Assembly: GCF_963678635.1 (NCBI RefSeq)
Contig: NC_087069.1
Span: 31,769,710 to 31,833,709 of the forward strand
Length of the DNA: 64,000 bases
Direction of reading: 5' to 3'
Source of the DNA: Symsagittifera roscoffensis
Taxonomy: Eukaryota > Xenacoelomorpha > Acoela > Convolutidae
The position numbers were made by a program, and so were the translations under genes. Each line of letters opens with the position of its first letter. Positions within the stretch are counted from its first letter, which is position 1. This document shows, in pieces, positions 46,201 through 58,039 of the stretch. A model generated the notes under the pieces. It was not told the origin of the DNA, ran no database searches, and saw only the letters and a program-made list of their open reading frames with translations.

Positions 46201-46203
46201 GTG

Positions 46204-46317
46204 CCTGAAGTTATTTACGGGAAAAAAGTTTTGTACCCGATTGCAATACCCTTGCGATAGCCTGAAGTTATTTACGGGAAAAAGTATTGTACCCGATTGC
46301 AATACCCTTGCGAAAAA
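46204..46317 (+). repeat. 57-bp tandem duplication
   Basis: Two near-identical copies starting CCTGAAGTTATTTACGGGAA (46204-46260 and 46261-46317). The tail ATTGCAATACCCTTGC also occurs at about 28137. Confidence 0.9.
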
Positions 46318-46479
46318 GAATGGAAAGTGCAGGTGTTTTCTGTCGGCTTTCTTATGGTCTACTTTTGTGTAACTATCACCTATCTTATGAAGATTTGACC
46401 ATTTTGATCAAAAGTATTCGTAAAGTTGATTTTATGGATTGTTCAATTTGGGAAAAGGAAACCACTGATGAATGAGCCC

Positions 46480-47480
46480 AGTTTAAGTCAACGGTTGCAA
46501 TCTTGATCGCTGTTTTTGTATATGTTTTGGAAAGTTCTTTTACGTTCAATGATCCATTCGAAGCACAATGGTCTATTTGATACCGATCACTTTGAGAACA
46601 GATGCCACGGGAATTTTGATAAACTAAAGGAAAAAATCAAAAACACGACTGATTGAAACGTTTTCTACATTCATACAGAATTCAAATTGAACACTTTAAG
46701 AATCAGACCAATTTTTTTTTAAAAAAATGGTCAGATTTGTCCTTCTTTTACTGCTTAAAATAGACTAATTTATCACTGACCTCGAATTAGAACAACTTTG
46801 AATAAATTTGGTTTGACTTCGATCAAACATTTGACTTTATTGTAGCCTTAGGTTCCCCCTACCCTAGCTTCCACTCCCCGAACCAACCATGACCTCACCC
46901 AACCCATGCTCTACCCCCTAATCTGCTCACCGGCCCTCGTTTGGTCTACCGACAGCGAATAGAAAAATCAACTCATCATTGATGATTTTAGTGGTATGGC
47001 ACCATATTGACTTTGAGGTGGAAAAAAATTATAACTCAGACAAAAAGTGGTTTGGTCTTAATTGAACATTGACCTGAGTCGTATATTGACCTTTAAAAAA
47101 TTTCCACTAACCGAACATTGAATTTTTTAAAATCTTAGCTTATTTAGCCTCCCTTGCCCAGGATCCCAAAATGATGTAAGACAATTGGAAAAACTAAAGT
47201 AGTGAAGAGACAATAAATAATAAAACTCTCTTTTACGTTAATTATTTAAAACAACTAGCGCATGACTCGCACCTCCGGTGCTTATTATAAATAGTAGAAC
47301 GTGAAAAAAAACTTGAAGGTGAAAATAAAGCTTCTGTTGAAGTTTGAATACAGAAAAATCATAACAAAAAAAGATTACCTTAAATATAGGTTAAAAAGTC
47401 AAAACCAAAATATAGATAAAAAAGCAAAAAAGTGATATAGACAAGATAGAAAAAAGATACTTACAAAAGATTGGATACAC
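46480..47480. other. No recognisable gene
   Basis: A short C-rich, CCCC-bearing stretch at about 46850-46940 stands out in AT-rich sequence; no frame or structure explains it. Confidence 0.4.
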
Positions 47481-47487
47481 CCACATA

Positions 47488-47712
47488 GCCTACCCTGAAT
47501 GAAGAACATATTGTTAAGCAGTAGTATTCAATGGAATCAAAAACATATTTTTTGAAACCCTTTCATCTTGGATGACGAATGCGGCCTCAACACGGGTATC
47601 AAAAAAGCCTACCCTCAATGACAAACATTTTGTTAAGCAGCAGTATTCAATGGAACCAAAAACATATTCTTAACCCCTTATCTTCGATCACGAAAGCGGC
47701 CTCAAAAACGTT
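47488..47712 (+). repeat. ~118-bp tandem duplication
   Basis: Two copies starting AGCCTACCCTGAATGAAGAA and AGCCTACCCTCAATGACAAA; both contain GTTAAGCAG.AGTATTCAATG and GCGGCCTCAA. Confidence 0.85.
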
Positions 47713-48054
47713 GCCTTTTTTAAAATAAATTCGAATTTTTTAAGCACTATGATGATATTGATGCAAAAAAATAAGACTATGATCTTTTTGATGCAAAAAA
47801 GGCAACCCTAGTCTGTATTCCACACTCAGACTTAAATATTCATACGACTTTGTTGTCCAAAGACAGCGCCTGTTCTTCTGGAAGAATACAGATTCAGACC
47901 ACACTCTCCCACACCAGAAAAAAGTCATAATTATATTTCTACAGTAAACGCTGACTCATGAACAGGAAACGGCCCACCGCATTCCCATGCTAAGGTGCGA
48001 ATAGACTAATCCGCCAATTTTCTGGAAGAAAGTTCCCCCAAGCCACACACGACA

Positions 48055-48440
48055 GCAAAACAATAGATAGATTAATAAAGACAGATAGATAAAAAAATAC
48101 AAAGATTAAAAAGATAGACATATAGATAAATAAAAAGCTAGATAAATAAAAAAGATAGATAGATAGATAAAAGAAGCTAGATAGATTAAAACAAATAGAT
48201 AGATAAAAAAGATAGACAGATCAGAAAAAGATAGATAAAAAAAAGTCCGTAAAAAAGAAAACCAAAAAAATATATATTTAAAACAAGATAAAATAAAGGT
48301 AAATAAAAAAAGTTAGATAACAAAGATGAGCATTAAAGATGCAAAAAAAACATAAAAAGTTGAATAAAGAAAATAGATTAAGAAGATAGAAAGAAGATAG
48401 AACAAAAAATTAAGAAATAAAAAAAGATAGGCAAAAAAGA
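48055..48440 (+). repeat. Low-complexity (GATA)n-like tract
   Basis: Purine-rich AGATAGATAGATAAAAAA-type sequence leading directly into block 2 of the ~80-bp array. Confidence 0.85.
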
Positions 48441-48454
48441 TTTTAAAAGAAGAT

Positions 48455-49482
48455 GGCGAAAAGCTTAAGTTTTTCTATTGTAACCATTCAAGCTATTAAA
48501 TTTTGCAATATTTCAAGTTATTTTCTAGACCGAAGCTATCGTAAGTTCGTGAAAAGTTTAGGTTTTTCTAAGCAAGCTATTTAAATTATGACCCTTTGAA
48601 ATATTTCAAGCTAATTCATAAAACGAATCGGAGGGCGAAAAGTTCAAGTTTTTCTAAGCAAGCTATTCCAACTATGAAACATTTTAAGTTATTTGATGAA
48701 GTGAATCATCGGATGACGAAAAGCTTAAATTTTCGATGGTAGCCATTCAGGCTATGAAAATTAGAAATAATTCAAGTTATTTTCTAGACCGAAGTTATTT
48801 TCGGTTCGTAAAAAGTTTAGGTTTTTCTAAGCAAGCTATTCATCAAACTATGACCTTTTGAAATATTTCAAGCTAATTCATAAACCGAATCGGATGGCAA
48901 AAAAAAACAAATTTTTCTAAGCAAGCTATTCCAACTGCGAAACATTTTAAATTATTTCATGAAGCGAATCGGATGGCTAAAGGCTTAAATTTTTCTATTG
49001 TAGCCATTCAGGCTATGAAACTTTGAAATATTTCAAGTTATTTTCTAGACCGAATCGGTTCGCAAACAGGTAAAGTTTTTTTACGCAAGCTATTCACGCA
49101 TTGAAACATTTTAGCGTATATCATGAAGCGAACCGGATGGCGAAAAGTTTTTCTATTGTAGCCATTCAAGCAACAAAACTTTGAAATATTTCAATTTTCT
49201 ATCAAATCTCTTGGCGAAAAGTTTGAGAGTTTCTAAGCAACCTATTCTAGCACTGAAACTCTTTTGAAAACTTTCAAGTTAGTTTAGACCGAATCGGTTC
49301 GCAAACAGTTACAGTTTTTCCAAGCAAGCTATTCATGCGATGAAACTTTATTTCAAAATTTCATAGAGCAAATTGATTGGCGAAACATGTATGTTTTTCT
49401 TAGCGAACTATTCAAAGCGATGAAATTTCAAGTTATTTCATAGCGCACATCGGTTTGCAAAAACCTAGTTTTTCTAAGCAAG
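48455..49482 (+). repeat. Degenerate tandem array, ~80-bp unit, block 2
   Basis: About 12 units with the same landmarks and orientation as block 1 (AAGCAAGCTATTC, GAAATATTTCAAG, GACCGAATCGGTTCGC). Several units here have TTTTCTATTGTAGCCATTCA in place of the AAGCAAGCTATTC block, a variant also seen in block 1. Confidence 0.8.
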
Positions 49483-49700
49483 GAGACTGCTGTTTTTTGT
49501 TAGTTAGTTTCACAATGAAATCAATCTGAAAAGGCAAAAATTCGGAAAAAAAATAGAGGACAGCTACTGTATAGCCTTGAAAATGGATCGAGTTCATCTT
49601 GTCTAACGAACGTTTGAAAGTCGAAGAATTTTATTGACATTCTCTTAAACGTTAAGCTTCAGAATTTTTCGAACGTTGCATTCGATAAAACTAAACACAG
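49483..49700 (+). repeat. Flank shared by both ~80-bp arrays, copy 2
   Basis: Matches 41790-41990 in order and spacing. It ends at ACTAAACACAG, where a dispersed palindrome motif (GTGGCGAAGTTGCACTTCGC, 49701-49720) begins. Confidence 0.65.
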
Positions 49701-49745
49701 TGGCGAAGTTGCACTTCGCACTAACAAGCAAAAAAATGACCGATG

Positions 49746-49836
49746 CACGCCAATTATGAGTCTACATAATTGCTTAGTGACGCACGCCAATTATGAGTCT
49801 ACATAATTGCTAAGTGACGCAAGCCAATTATGACGC
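49746..49836 (+). repeat. 37-bp tandem repeat, 2.4 copies
   Basis: Units at 49746, 49783 and 49820 starting CACGCCAATTATGAGTCTAC; the first two differ at one base and the third is partial. Confidence 0.9.
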
Positions 49837-49849
49837 ATTAGCAGTACCA

Positions 49850-51640
49850 GTCAATTTGGAAAAAAATTTACCAACTAACATGCCTCAATTTATATAGCGG
49901 ACGCATTTTAACTAGTATACAAAAATTTCATTGAAAACATCCGACCCTGCCCAGGTTCGAATCCTCTTATTTTGTTGCTGGTCTCCTTCCCCACCTCTAC
50001 GCTACCGACCCATGATACCTTGAAGCTAAAGTGCTATTTGTAATATAATAGTCTGTGTTAATATCCTTAGCAGTACTTAATAGCTCGATCAAAATGAACA
50101 TTTTCAAAATGAATACATTTCGTCCCAACAATTGAATCACAACAATAATTGCGACTTAATTTGGAAAAAAGTTGGTTATTCACAAGCGTCCTCAATTTCG
50201 GCAGTATACCCAGCAAAGAACCATAATCATCAAAAACCAATATCTTACATATGTAACAGCACTGCGTTCTAGCCACTCTTAAGAAAATCCAATTAAGTAT
50301 TACCTAGCTCAAAATTTTTTTCACACAAAGCTATCTAATTTAGGGCTAGATCTAACTTAATAGCCCATCAAATTTAAAAAAAAAACTAAATTACAAAAGA
50401 GGCCCTTCCGTTTAGTTACGGTAAGTGCACAAGCTGGATAGGGCCATACCAGCGTTATAAAAAATGCATATAAGCATATATTCGGAAATGTGGAAAGAGG
50501 ATAAAAAAACTCTCAGAATCCGAAGCACACGAGTGACTAGCAGCGGCGATAAATATCCCTGATTAGGAGCGGGGAAATAACACTGAAAATTTAGTCCCAA
50601 AATATTTTTGGTTTTTTATTTAAAATGTACATGTCTAAATCTGTAAGCTGTATGAATTTATCAATGAAGTCATAAATCAGCATTAAATGCATCGTCGTAA
50701 TGTTTCATCATCGTAATTTGCATCAATGCAACAATGCATCATCGTAATTTGATAGCCCATCAAATTAAAGCATTTTCAGTTGTGACTCTTATAAAATTTT
50801 GAAACGTTCTAGGGTACAATTTCACACTTAGGGTATAAAAACACACTCTTTCACGAAATGTTCAAAGAATCTTTTTCAAACTGAAGCCTTTATTAAGGCT
50901 AATTTGCAATGCTACAGATCGTGATGATAGCAAAGTGCCACCAAATGAGCACTATTATTTGCGAGTTTGGTTGAAAAAAGAATAGAGTCATACTAATGCA
51001 CTACGCTTGCTAGCTAGCTCCGTAATTAAGCGGTAATTAAATCGAAAATGCTTGTGTAATACTTCGTTGAGTTGAAAAAAAAACAACGAAAAAAACAAGT
51101 TTTAGGTCACCCTGCTACATTTCCCCATTAAAGTCACTTTCCAAGTTTCTCGAGTTTAATATGAATCTTTTTTGTTATCATCCACGTACCTTCCTATAGA
51201 AACCATCAAATCAAAATAACAATCAAAGCAGAGTCAAAATGCAACTGAAGCGCGGCTTCTCAATAGTGAAATTGAAAACCTGATGTTTAAACCTGATTAA
51301 TTTCAAACGTATATGAAAACTAAATAATTTCAGCTTGAGTTAAAATTTACATTTTTTATGACTAGGATAATAATATCAGGTCCATCTAATGGTATGTAAA
51401 ATGATATTCCTCCGACCTTTATTTTTACAAAAAACAGACTAGTACTTTTATCAAAATTGTTCATATAGCTTTAGCAAAACCATTTTATTCAAGTTCATTA
51501 TTTAAGTTTCAAAAAGGTCGGAACAATATGAATCTATCTATTTAAGGATAAATATCTTTCCTTCTATTAACAGTTTTACAAGGTATCTGTTGAAATGATT
51601 ATTTCCTTCAACGTTATTTGTGCCCGGCGGCAATGATTGC
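49850..51640. other. No recognisable gene
   Basis: AT-rich DNA 3' of the LRR gene. An isolated box-B-like GGTTCGAATCC at 49954-49964 has no partner box A. Confidence 0.45.
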
Positions 51641-53344
51641 TCAACCCAATAAAGCTGAACAATCAGGTGTGAACACACAATTTTGTCTGATATCCCAACT
51701 ACATATTTCATCTAAGTAATCGATTTGTTGAATTGTCATTTGACTAAGCTCAAGTTTGATCATTTGCACTTTTCCATTAATAACTAATAATTTGAGATTG
51801 TGAGCTTTGATGACATCTAAGGCCTCTGCAGTCCAGTTACTCTGCGCTAACTCATCTTTCAATTTCAACTTCGGCATTTTGAATACAAACAATCCTGTCT
51901 CACTTATTTCTAAGACGCTGTTTTCTTTGCCCAAAATGCTTATGACTTCTAACTCTGGTTGGTACTTCAGCACATTCAAAATCTCTTGCATTAAATTTTC
52001 AGGCAACATGCTATAATGTAGGTTTAAAATTTTCAGCGAACACTGCCAGCTTTTCATTTCGTTGCCAGAAAAAAGTTTGACAGCTGCCGGAATTTCTACT
52101 CTTAGGAACTTGATATCCTCACATCTAACAAAGTACTGAAACAATTCGTATTTGCTACTGACTGCTATACATTTTATAGTCTTCAAAGTACGCATTTGCT
52201 CATCTTGAGTCGACATGATTTCCGGTGAAGACGATGCAACAGCCTGGCGCGGTCTACTTTGACGCATAGATTCGAGCAGATCCTCTCTACCTCCTGTAGA
52301 TCTAATGGCTGAGGTAGTATCTGATAAAGATTCTTCTGCCGCACCGCCCAATGACTCTCTATTCACCTCCGTTGCCCGTATCTCAATGCCATCTCTCTGA
52401 AACGTAACTGTTCGTCCACGACCTTCTTCTGAATCCACTGCTGCTCTCAAAATCAGCCGCAGAATTTCCAGACTAGGGAATAAGGATCCCATAGAAGTTA
52501 TAAGTTTTGTCAAGGTTATGCGACATTGTCCGAACAGATTGAGTCGTTTTAAATCTGGGAAGCTTGACAAAACAGAAGGCGAAGTTTGCTCTATATTCAA
52601 ACATTGCACATTGAGTACTTTCAACTTAACCAATGGTCTGATAATTTCAATGTTCACAATTTTTGGCTGAGTGAAGCTCAGGTGCGTTAAGTTTTCAAAC
52701 ATCTCCCTGAAGACAGAAACAGATGAAAAATTTCGACTTGACGGCGAAAAATATTTTATTCTATTGCGGCCAGGGAAGGATTTCCATATTTTCTCTTCAG
52801 TCAGGTTACTTAAGACTCTATACTTCAGTTCGCTGTTGAAAGAATTCAGATGGACAACGATGCCAAAAAATGAGTTCACGGCCACTTCAATTGACTGGCT
52901 CGTTCCTCCTGGAGATTGATATAAGCTTAGACTGACGAGCTCAAATTGTTTTTTAAACAATTCAGAATTATGCTCAAAAAAATCATTGAGAACATCCCAC
53001 TCAAATACAGCTTCATCATCGCGAAACTCAACATTTAAATCCAATTTCGAAACTTGCCAGCACGTATACGTATTGATGCCACATATAAAATGCAAAAAAT
53101 CTTTCATCTGAATCCAGCTTGATCCAATTATTCCAATAGTTATCCCAAAAGTTATACAAGAATCTAATACTAATCGATAAAAGTGTTTGCAGCTAAGAAA
53201 AAAGGAACGGACATCAGTGAATAATTCGCGAATGCACAATTTATCGTTCGTCCTCGAATCAATGAGTAGCTGGCAGATATATTGAATCAAGTGTGGCGGT
53301 ATTCTGAATATATGAGAAATCGGCTCCCGAGAACTCAAACTCAT
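51641..53344 (-). CDS. F-box-like/leucine-rich-repeat protein, single coding exon
   Basis: 567 aa. The start ATG (53344) has A at -3 and lies 9 bases inside an exon that begins after a strong acceptor (CTTGTTTTCAG at about 53354), so a 5' UTR intron is likely; the longer frame to 53488 would translate that intron. Residues 8-60 look like a degenerate F-box (FRIPPHLIQYICQLL, then FFLSCKHFYRLV). Two leucine-rich stretches follow (about 216-300, with LVKLKVLNVQ and FPDLKRLNLFG; about 435-475, with SLKILNLHYS). Between them is a disordered, Arg/Ser/Glu-rich insert (about 303-385). The likely role is a substrate receptor of a cullin-RING ubiquitin ligase, by analogy with FBXL proteins; this is inference. 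No intact paralogue is visible here. Confidence 0.8.
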   Translation of the reverse strand: MSLSSREPISHIFRIPPHLIQYICQLLIDSRTNDKLCIRELFTDVRSFFLSCKHFYRLVLDSCITFGITIGIIGSSWIQMKDFLHFICGINTYTCWQVSKLDLNVEFRDDEAVFEWDVLNDFFEHNSELFKKQFELVSLSLYQSPGGTSQSIEVAVNSFFGIVVHLNSFNSELKYRVLSNLTEEKIWKSFPGRNRIKYFSPSSRNFSSVSVFREMFENLTHLSFTQPKIVNIEIIRPLVKLKVLNVQCLNIEQTSPSVLSSFPDLKRLNLFGQCRITLTKLITSMGSLFPSLEILRLILRAAVDSEEGRGRTVTFQRDGIEIRATEVNRESLGGAAEESLSDTTSAIRSTGGREDLLESMRQSRPRQAVASSSPEIMSTQDEQMRTLKTIKCIAVSSKYELFQYFVRCEDIKFLRVEIPAAVKLFSGNEMKSWQCSLKILNLHYSMLPENLMQEILNVLKYQPELEVISILGKENSVLEISETGLFVFKMPKLKLKDELAQSNWTAEALDVIKAHNLKLLVINGKVQMIKLELSQMTIQQIDYLDEICSWDIRQNCVFTPDCSALLG

Positions 53345-53499
53345 TGTTATAACCTGAAAACAAGAACACAATTGCTTTTTTGTAAAACACAAGGTTATCA
53401 TTGTTCCCACCCAAAAGTCACTGCGGTGATTAGCTTGACTGTTGATCATAACCTTCTGTTGATCATAAGAGACATCGAAAAGACACATCGAAACGCTAA

Positions 53500-54060
53500 G
53501 ATTTAAAATCTCAGAAACTTAAGGAAAAGCAAAGAACACGAAATTCTTACGCAATTATGCTTAAATTTGATTGGAAGAAAAATTTTATTTTTTGTTTAGA
53601 ACCACTTAATAGAAGAAAAAGTGTAAATTCAAGTCTTCTGAAAAGACAATAATACAAGCATGAAAACATGAAAAGTATCAATAGTTAAAGTTTCAAAGTA
53701 TCAAACATCAGTTATAGTCTAGGTGTAGTTGTTGTAGGTAATACCCGATCTTTGATCATTTTGTACAGATAGTTTAGAATTTTTAAAACCTGAAGATGCA
53801 AAAAATGTGCGCAAACGTTTGCTTGCATTTACAATTTTAACGCATTCTCAAAATATCAAGTTTCTTTAGCCTAATTGTTGTGATAAACTTATTAAACAGA
53901 TTTGTGCTGTTTGATGTTTGTGCCTGTTTGAGGAGCGCCCTCTGAGGGATTTTAGAGACAGGTCTGTCAAGTGGCCTTCTGTGGGGAGGTGGGAAAGTGG
54001 AACTGGCTTGAAGAGTCTGGTGGTGCACCGCTGGACCTACTGAGCTGGACCTACTGAACT
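53500..54060. other. Upstream of the LRR gene; boundary of retroelement copy A
   Basis: The LRR gene's first (non-coding) exon and promoter should be here but are not identifiable. At 53868-53894 a block GCCTAATTGTTGTGATAAAC is repeated at 56636-56662, downstream of copy A. Confidence 0.45.
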
Positions 54061-54061
54061 C

Positions 54062-56139
54062 CAAATCCAGAAAAGTTGGATAGTTTTTTCGTAAATACAA
54101 GGCGATAATGTATTTTCCGAACGGATCAGCAGCAGGTCCTGACAAAATAGTTCCTCAAATTTTTAAAGACCTTGTTAGTGAGTCGAATGGCAGTGCAGGA
54201 CTTAATTTTCTAAAATCGCTTACTAAGCTGATAAACCTCATTGGAGATGGTAAAATACCCGAACACCTAAGATCTTTCTTTTTTGGCGCCAAGCTTATCA
54301 CCCTCATAAAGATAGACGGAGGGTTGAGACCGATTGCCATAGGCAACACGCTGAGACGTATCGCGTCTAAATGCGCTGGAAGCAAGGCCCTCTCCGAGCG
54401 ACAAAATTTTTTCGGAAACGTACAGGTAGGATTCGTTACCAAACGAGGAGCAGAATTAGCTGCGCACTCGTTTCGAAACCTAATTGAGCGCGACGACAAT
54501 CCAAAATGCACTGTTCTTTTAAAACTAGATTTTAAGAATGCCTTTAACTCTCTAAATAGAGAAACAATGCTGAATCATGTTTATTCAAATAGCCCCGAAT
54601 TGTATAATTACACCCACTGCGCTAGTTATCTTTTTTACGGAAGCTCTGTCATAATGTCAGAAGACGGAACTCAGCAAGGCAATCGTGAAGCCCCACTCCT
54701 TTTTGCGGAAACAATTCAGAAATTTTAGCCGACGACTTTAAGGTAGTACTCCGGGACCTTGAAAACTTTCTGAAATCGGAACAAATTTACGGCCTGAGCT
54801 TGAACACTGAGAAGTGCGAACTTTGTTTTTTGGGACCGACTACTAGTACAAAGTATAATTCAATTTTAACACAATTTCGAAGAAATGCCCAAAATAAAAA
54901 GAAAAACAAAAGAAGAACTCCTCATTTTAGGATCTCCAATCGGCGAACTTTGCCGAAAAGAATTGTTCGACGAAAAAATTAAGGAGCTTGAAAAAATTTG
55001 GGATGTCATTGACAAACTAGACGCCCATTATGGTTTTACCTCCTAAAAAATTGACTTAGCATGCCAAAACTCCTATATTTTTTGCGTACGAGCCCTTGTT
55101 TTTTGCAAAATGATTTTTTGGAACGCTACGAAAAATTACTAAGTAGTTCGTTGTGCAAGGTCACTAACGTGAAAATGGATGATAACCAGTTTTTACAAGC
55201 AGTTCTCCCGGCAGCCAAAGGTGGCTTGGGCTTTTCTTCCGCTCGTCTACTCGCTTTACCCGCTTTCTTAGCCTCAGCAGTAGGAGCAAAAGATGCCTTG
55301 AGCGAAATCCTTGGTTTGGAGCATGTGGATAGAACCTATGATAGTAAACAGCTGAGATGTATGAGCATCGAGGTTACTATGACTATGCAAATACATTGTT
55401 AACGCACGGACAAGACAAAGATGATCATTGTATGATGGTTTATCTTTGTCCGATAAAAGACAGTGGCTCCGGATTTTACGACTCGAACCAACGGATGTAA
55501 AAAGATTCAATGCGTTCCAAGATAGATTTGGCTCCCAATGGTTGAACTGCAATAGGACTTCGATTAGGCTCAAAAATATGCGAACGGCATAAATGCGTGT
55601 GCGGGAAAGACGTTACCGAGGATGGTTGGCATGGTCTTTCTTGCCTCAAAAGTGCAGGGAGATTCTCTAGGCATTGAAACCTGAATGCCCTTATAAAGCA
55701 GAGTTTATCTTCTACTCACATTCCGTCCGTTTTAGAACCACCACACCTCTACAGGTCCGATCAGAAGCGATCAGACGGTTTGACGCTCGTTCCTTGGGCT
55801 GTTGGTAAGCAGCTCTTGTGGGATGTAACGGTAGTAGACTCCTTAGCTCCTTGTAGAATTAATGCCGGGTCTGTTTGTAACCCTGGTACGGCTGCCGCTG
55901 AAGCGGAAGAGCGAAAAATTGACAAGTATAAAGATCTTGTAAATGATGGATATCTTTTTCAACCGCTAGTTTTTGAAATTCAGGGCGCGGCCGGCCCCAG
56001 CACAGAATTTTTTTTGAGCAAGCTTCGTAAGAACCTAAGCATATGCACTGAGGAACCCAGAGCAGCCAGCTTTTTAAAACAGAAACTCCCTGGCAATACG
56101 GATTGCGAACGCCGCTTGCGTACTCGGAACAATAAATGA
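54062..56139 (+). pseudogene. RT/endonuclease retroelement copy A, broken
   Basis: An RT fragment starting at the AAATCCAGAAAAGTTGGATA block, with GSAAGPDKIVPQIFKDL, GGLRPIAIGNTLRRIASKC, LLKLDFKNAFNSLNRE (motif A) and GTQQG. About 65 bp including the YLDD active-site codons is deleted at about 54722 relative to copy B. Downstream pieces in shifting frames give [13 protein letters not shown]...C (zinc-binding, about 55597-55650). A final frame (55780-56139) has LLWDVTVVDSLA and, just upstream, RSDQKRSDGLTL, which together resemble the PD-(D/E)XK restriction-like endonuclease of RLE-type LINEs. This is the only copy retaining the C-terminal end. Confidence 0.75.
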
Positions 56140-56693
56140 CAAAATAACTTTCGACGAAATTTTTTATTTGTAACACTTGTATATTATATTTTCTCGTGTC
56201 GAGTTGCGTGTTCTTATTGAAGAAACGTAACCCGTATTTATTTTAATTGAAAAGGAATTAAACACTTGTCATCTTCTTTTATCATTATCGCTTCCATATC
56301 TAGAAAATTCCAAGGATTTTGACTGGAATACGTGATGAAGGGACTCCTGACTGTAACCTCGGGTACTATGATACTTTTGACCTTCTGATTTAAAAAAAGT
56401 CAGCTTTTAACGTTTATAAAGTAAAACTGACCCTTTATTACGGTGTAACTCATGTTTATTGGGACAAATCTCTGACAGGTCTTGGAATATAAGCGCTATT
56501 AGTACGGCTCTATAACTTGGCTTACAAATCACTGATATTGCTACGAACCATTAAACCTGAATGAAATTTCGAATTCTAATTGATTTTTCAACCATTCTTC
56601 CAAATAATGCAGCGACCGCCCAGAGGCGTCGGACTAGCCTAATTGTTGTGATAAACTTATTAAAAAGATAAGTGATGGTTAATCAGCGTTAAG

Positions 56694-56825
56694 AATAAAA
56701 TTGATATAAATTGATTTACAGACGTTAAAACATAATTAAAGATTATTAATTGATTCTTTCCAGAACTACTTAATAATCTTTTATTATGTTTTAACGTCTG
56801 TAAATCAATTTAAATCAATTTTATT
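56694..56825. repeat. 56-bp inverted repeat (foldback)
   Basis: Arms 56694-56749 and 56770-56825 are reverse complements with two mismatches and a 20-nt loop; the arms include TTTACAGACGTTAAAACATA. The 26 bases leading into it (56676-56701, TGGTTAATCAGCGTTAAGAA onward) recur at 63975-64000 with one mismatch. Confidence 0.9.
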
Positions 56826-58039
56826 ATCCTGAAGATGGACCGTTCCAAAAAACGTTCGAATTCACATTTTAATAACTTTTCTTCTTAACAATGAATGTGT
56901 AAATTTAGACCTCGAAAAAAAACAAAATCATGGATTTTGAACTGTTTTACTTGCACAGGGACGGTTTTTCAAAATAATTAGCAATTGGAAACTTTGATAA
57001 TGAGAAGTGAAAAAAGTAATGAGAAAAAGTTTTGTTGTTTTTTAAATTAATTTTGTTCATTTTATGCTGTTTTTATGTGGAAAATGATCCATATTGTGGC
57101 AGCCAGCGCACAGTCTGAAAGATTGACCCAAAGAAAAAAAGAAAGTATTCGGGGCACATCACAGCCATAGTGGGCCTTGCATTGTACGACAATCATGTCA
57201 ACAGGTACAAAAATCTGTCGAGTTTGTTCGAAAAAAAGCCCACTGAGGGGAGAGGATAATTTAGTGTAGTGGTCCGACGTTATCAATAACTCTTTGACAA
57301 GTCAAGAACGAACAATTTTTCCCCTAGTTCAATCAGAGGTCTCATCAAAAATCTAGAAGTCAGAAAGGACCATATTCGAGCCATCATATAATGTCGATGG
57401 AAGGGTGCCCCAAATGTATTGGAGGAGTTGATAAAGACGGGGAATCTGACCATCTCGACGGAAAAATGCTGGTCTTCAAAATAAAGCAGAATTATCAATC
57501 CGAGGTTATCGAAGGGAACAGCCAGCTCCACCAAAAACACGAGCTCGAACTAAACGTTTTGCGCCTAGTGTGGAAGAACAAGGAGCGTTTGTCCGAGCTG
57601 ATTTCCAAAGCAGCAAGAGAAGACCTTCGCAGACCTGGCGCAGGCGATTGCGTAGCTTCGGTTAGACAGCAGAAGTACGACAAGCCGGAAATACAAATTG
57701 TTTAAATGCATTTTGGTGTTTGAACTGTTAGCGCCTTGTGATTTTTTGTTTCTAGTTGCCAGCAGTACAAGAAACATAGTGCATTTACCACCGAAGCTCC
57801 TGAATTTTTTCTCAGAAATATAAATTTCGGGAAAAAGTATTTAATTAAACTATGTACCTGAATAAATTTAACGATAGCTAACATCGCCTTAAGGTTCTGA
57901 GAAAATGCCTAGATACCGATATAATACTTAAATTTTTGCGGTTTAGTGTACCTATGAATGGAGTTTTTTCGGACAAGCGTTTCACAGCTTTCAACTTAAA
58001 CTACTTAGGACAGAGTTGGGTAGAGCAAAATAGGATAAC

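Noticed and set aside
53345-53488. 48-residue N-terminal extension of the LRR protein
   Set aside because: It would translate across a strong TTTTCAG acceptor and looks intronic.
56827-56860. Hammerhead-ribozyme-like CTGAAGA core after the foldback
   Set aside because: A stem II is possible but no GAAA follows at the required place.
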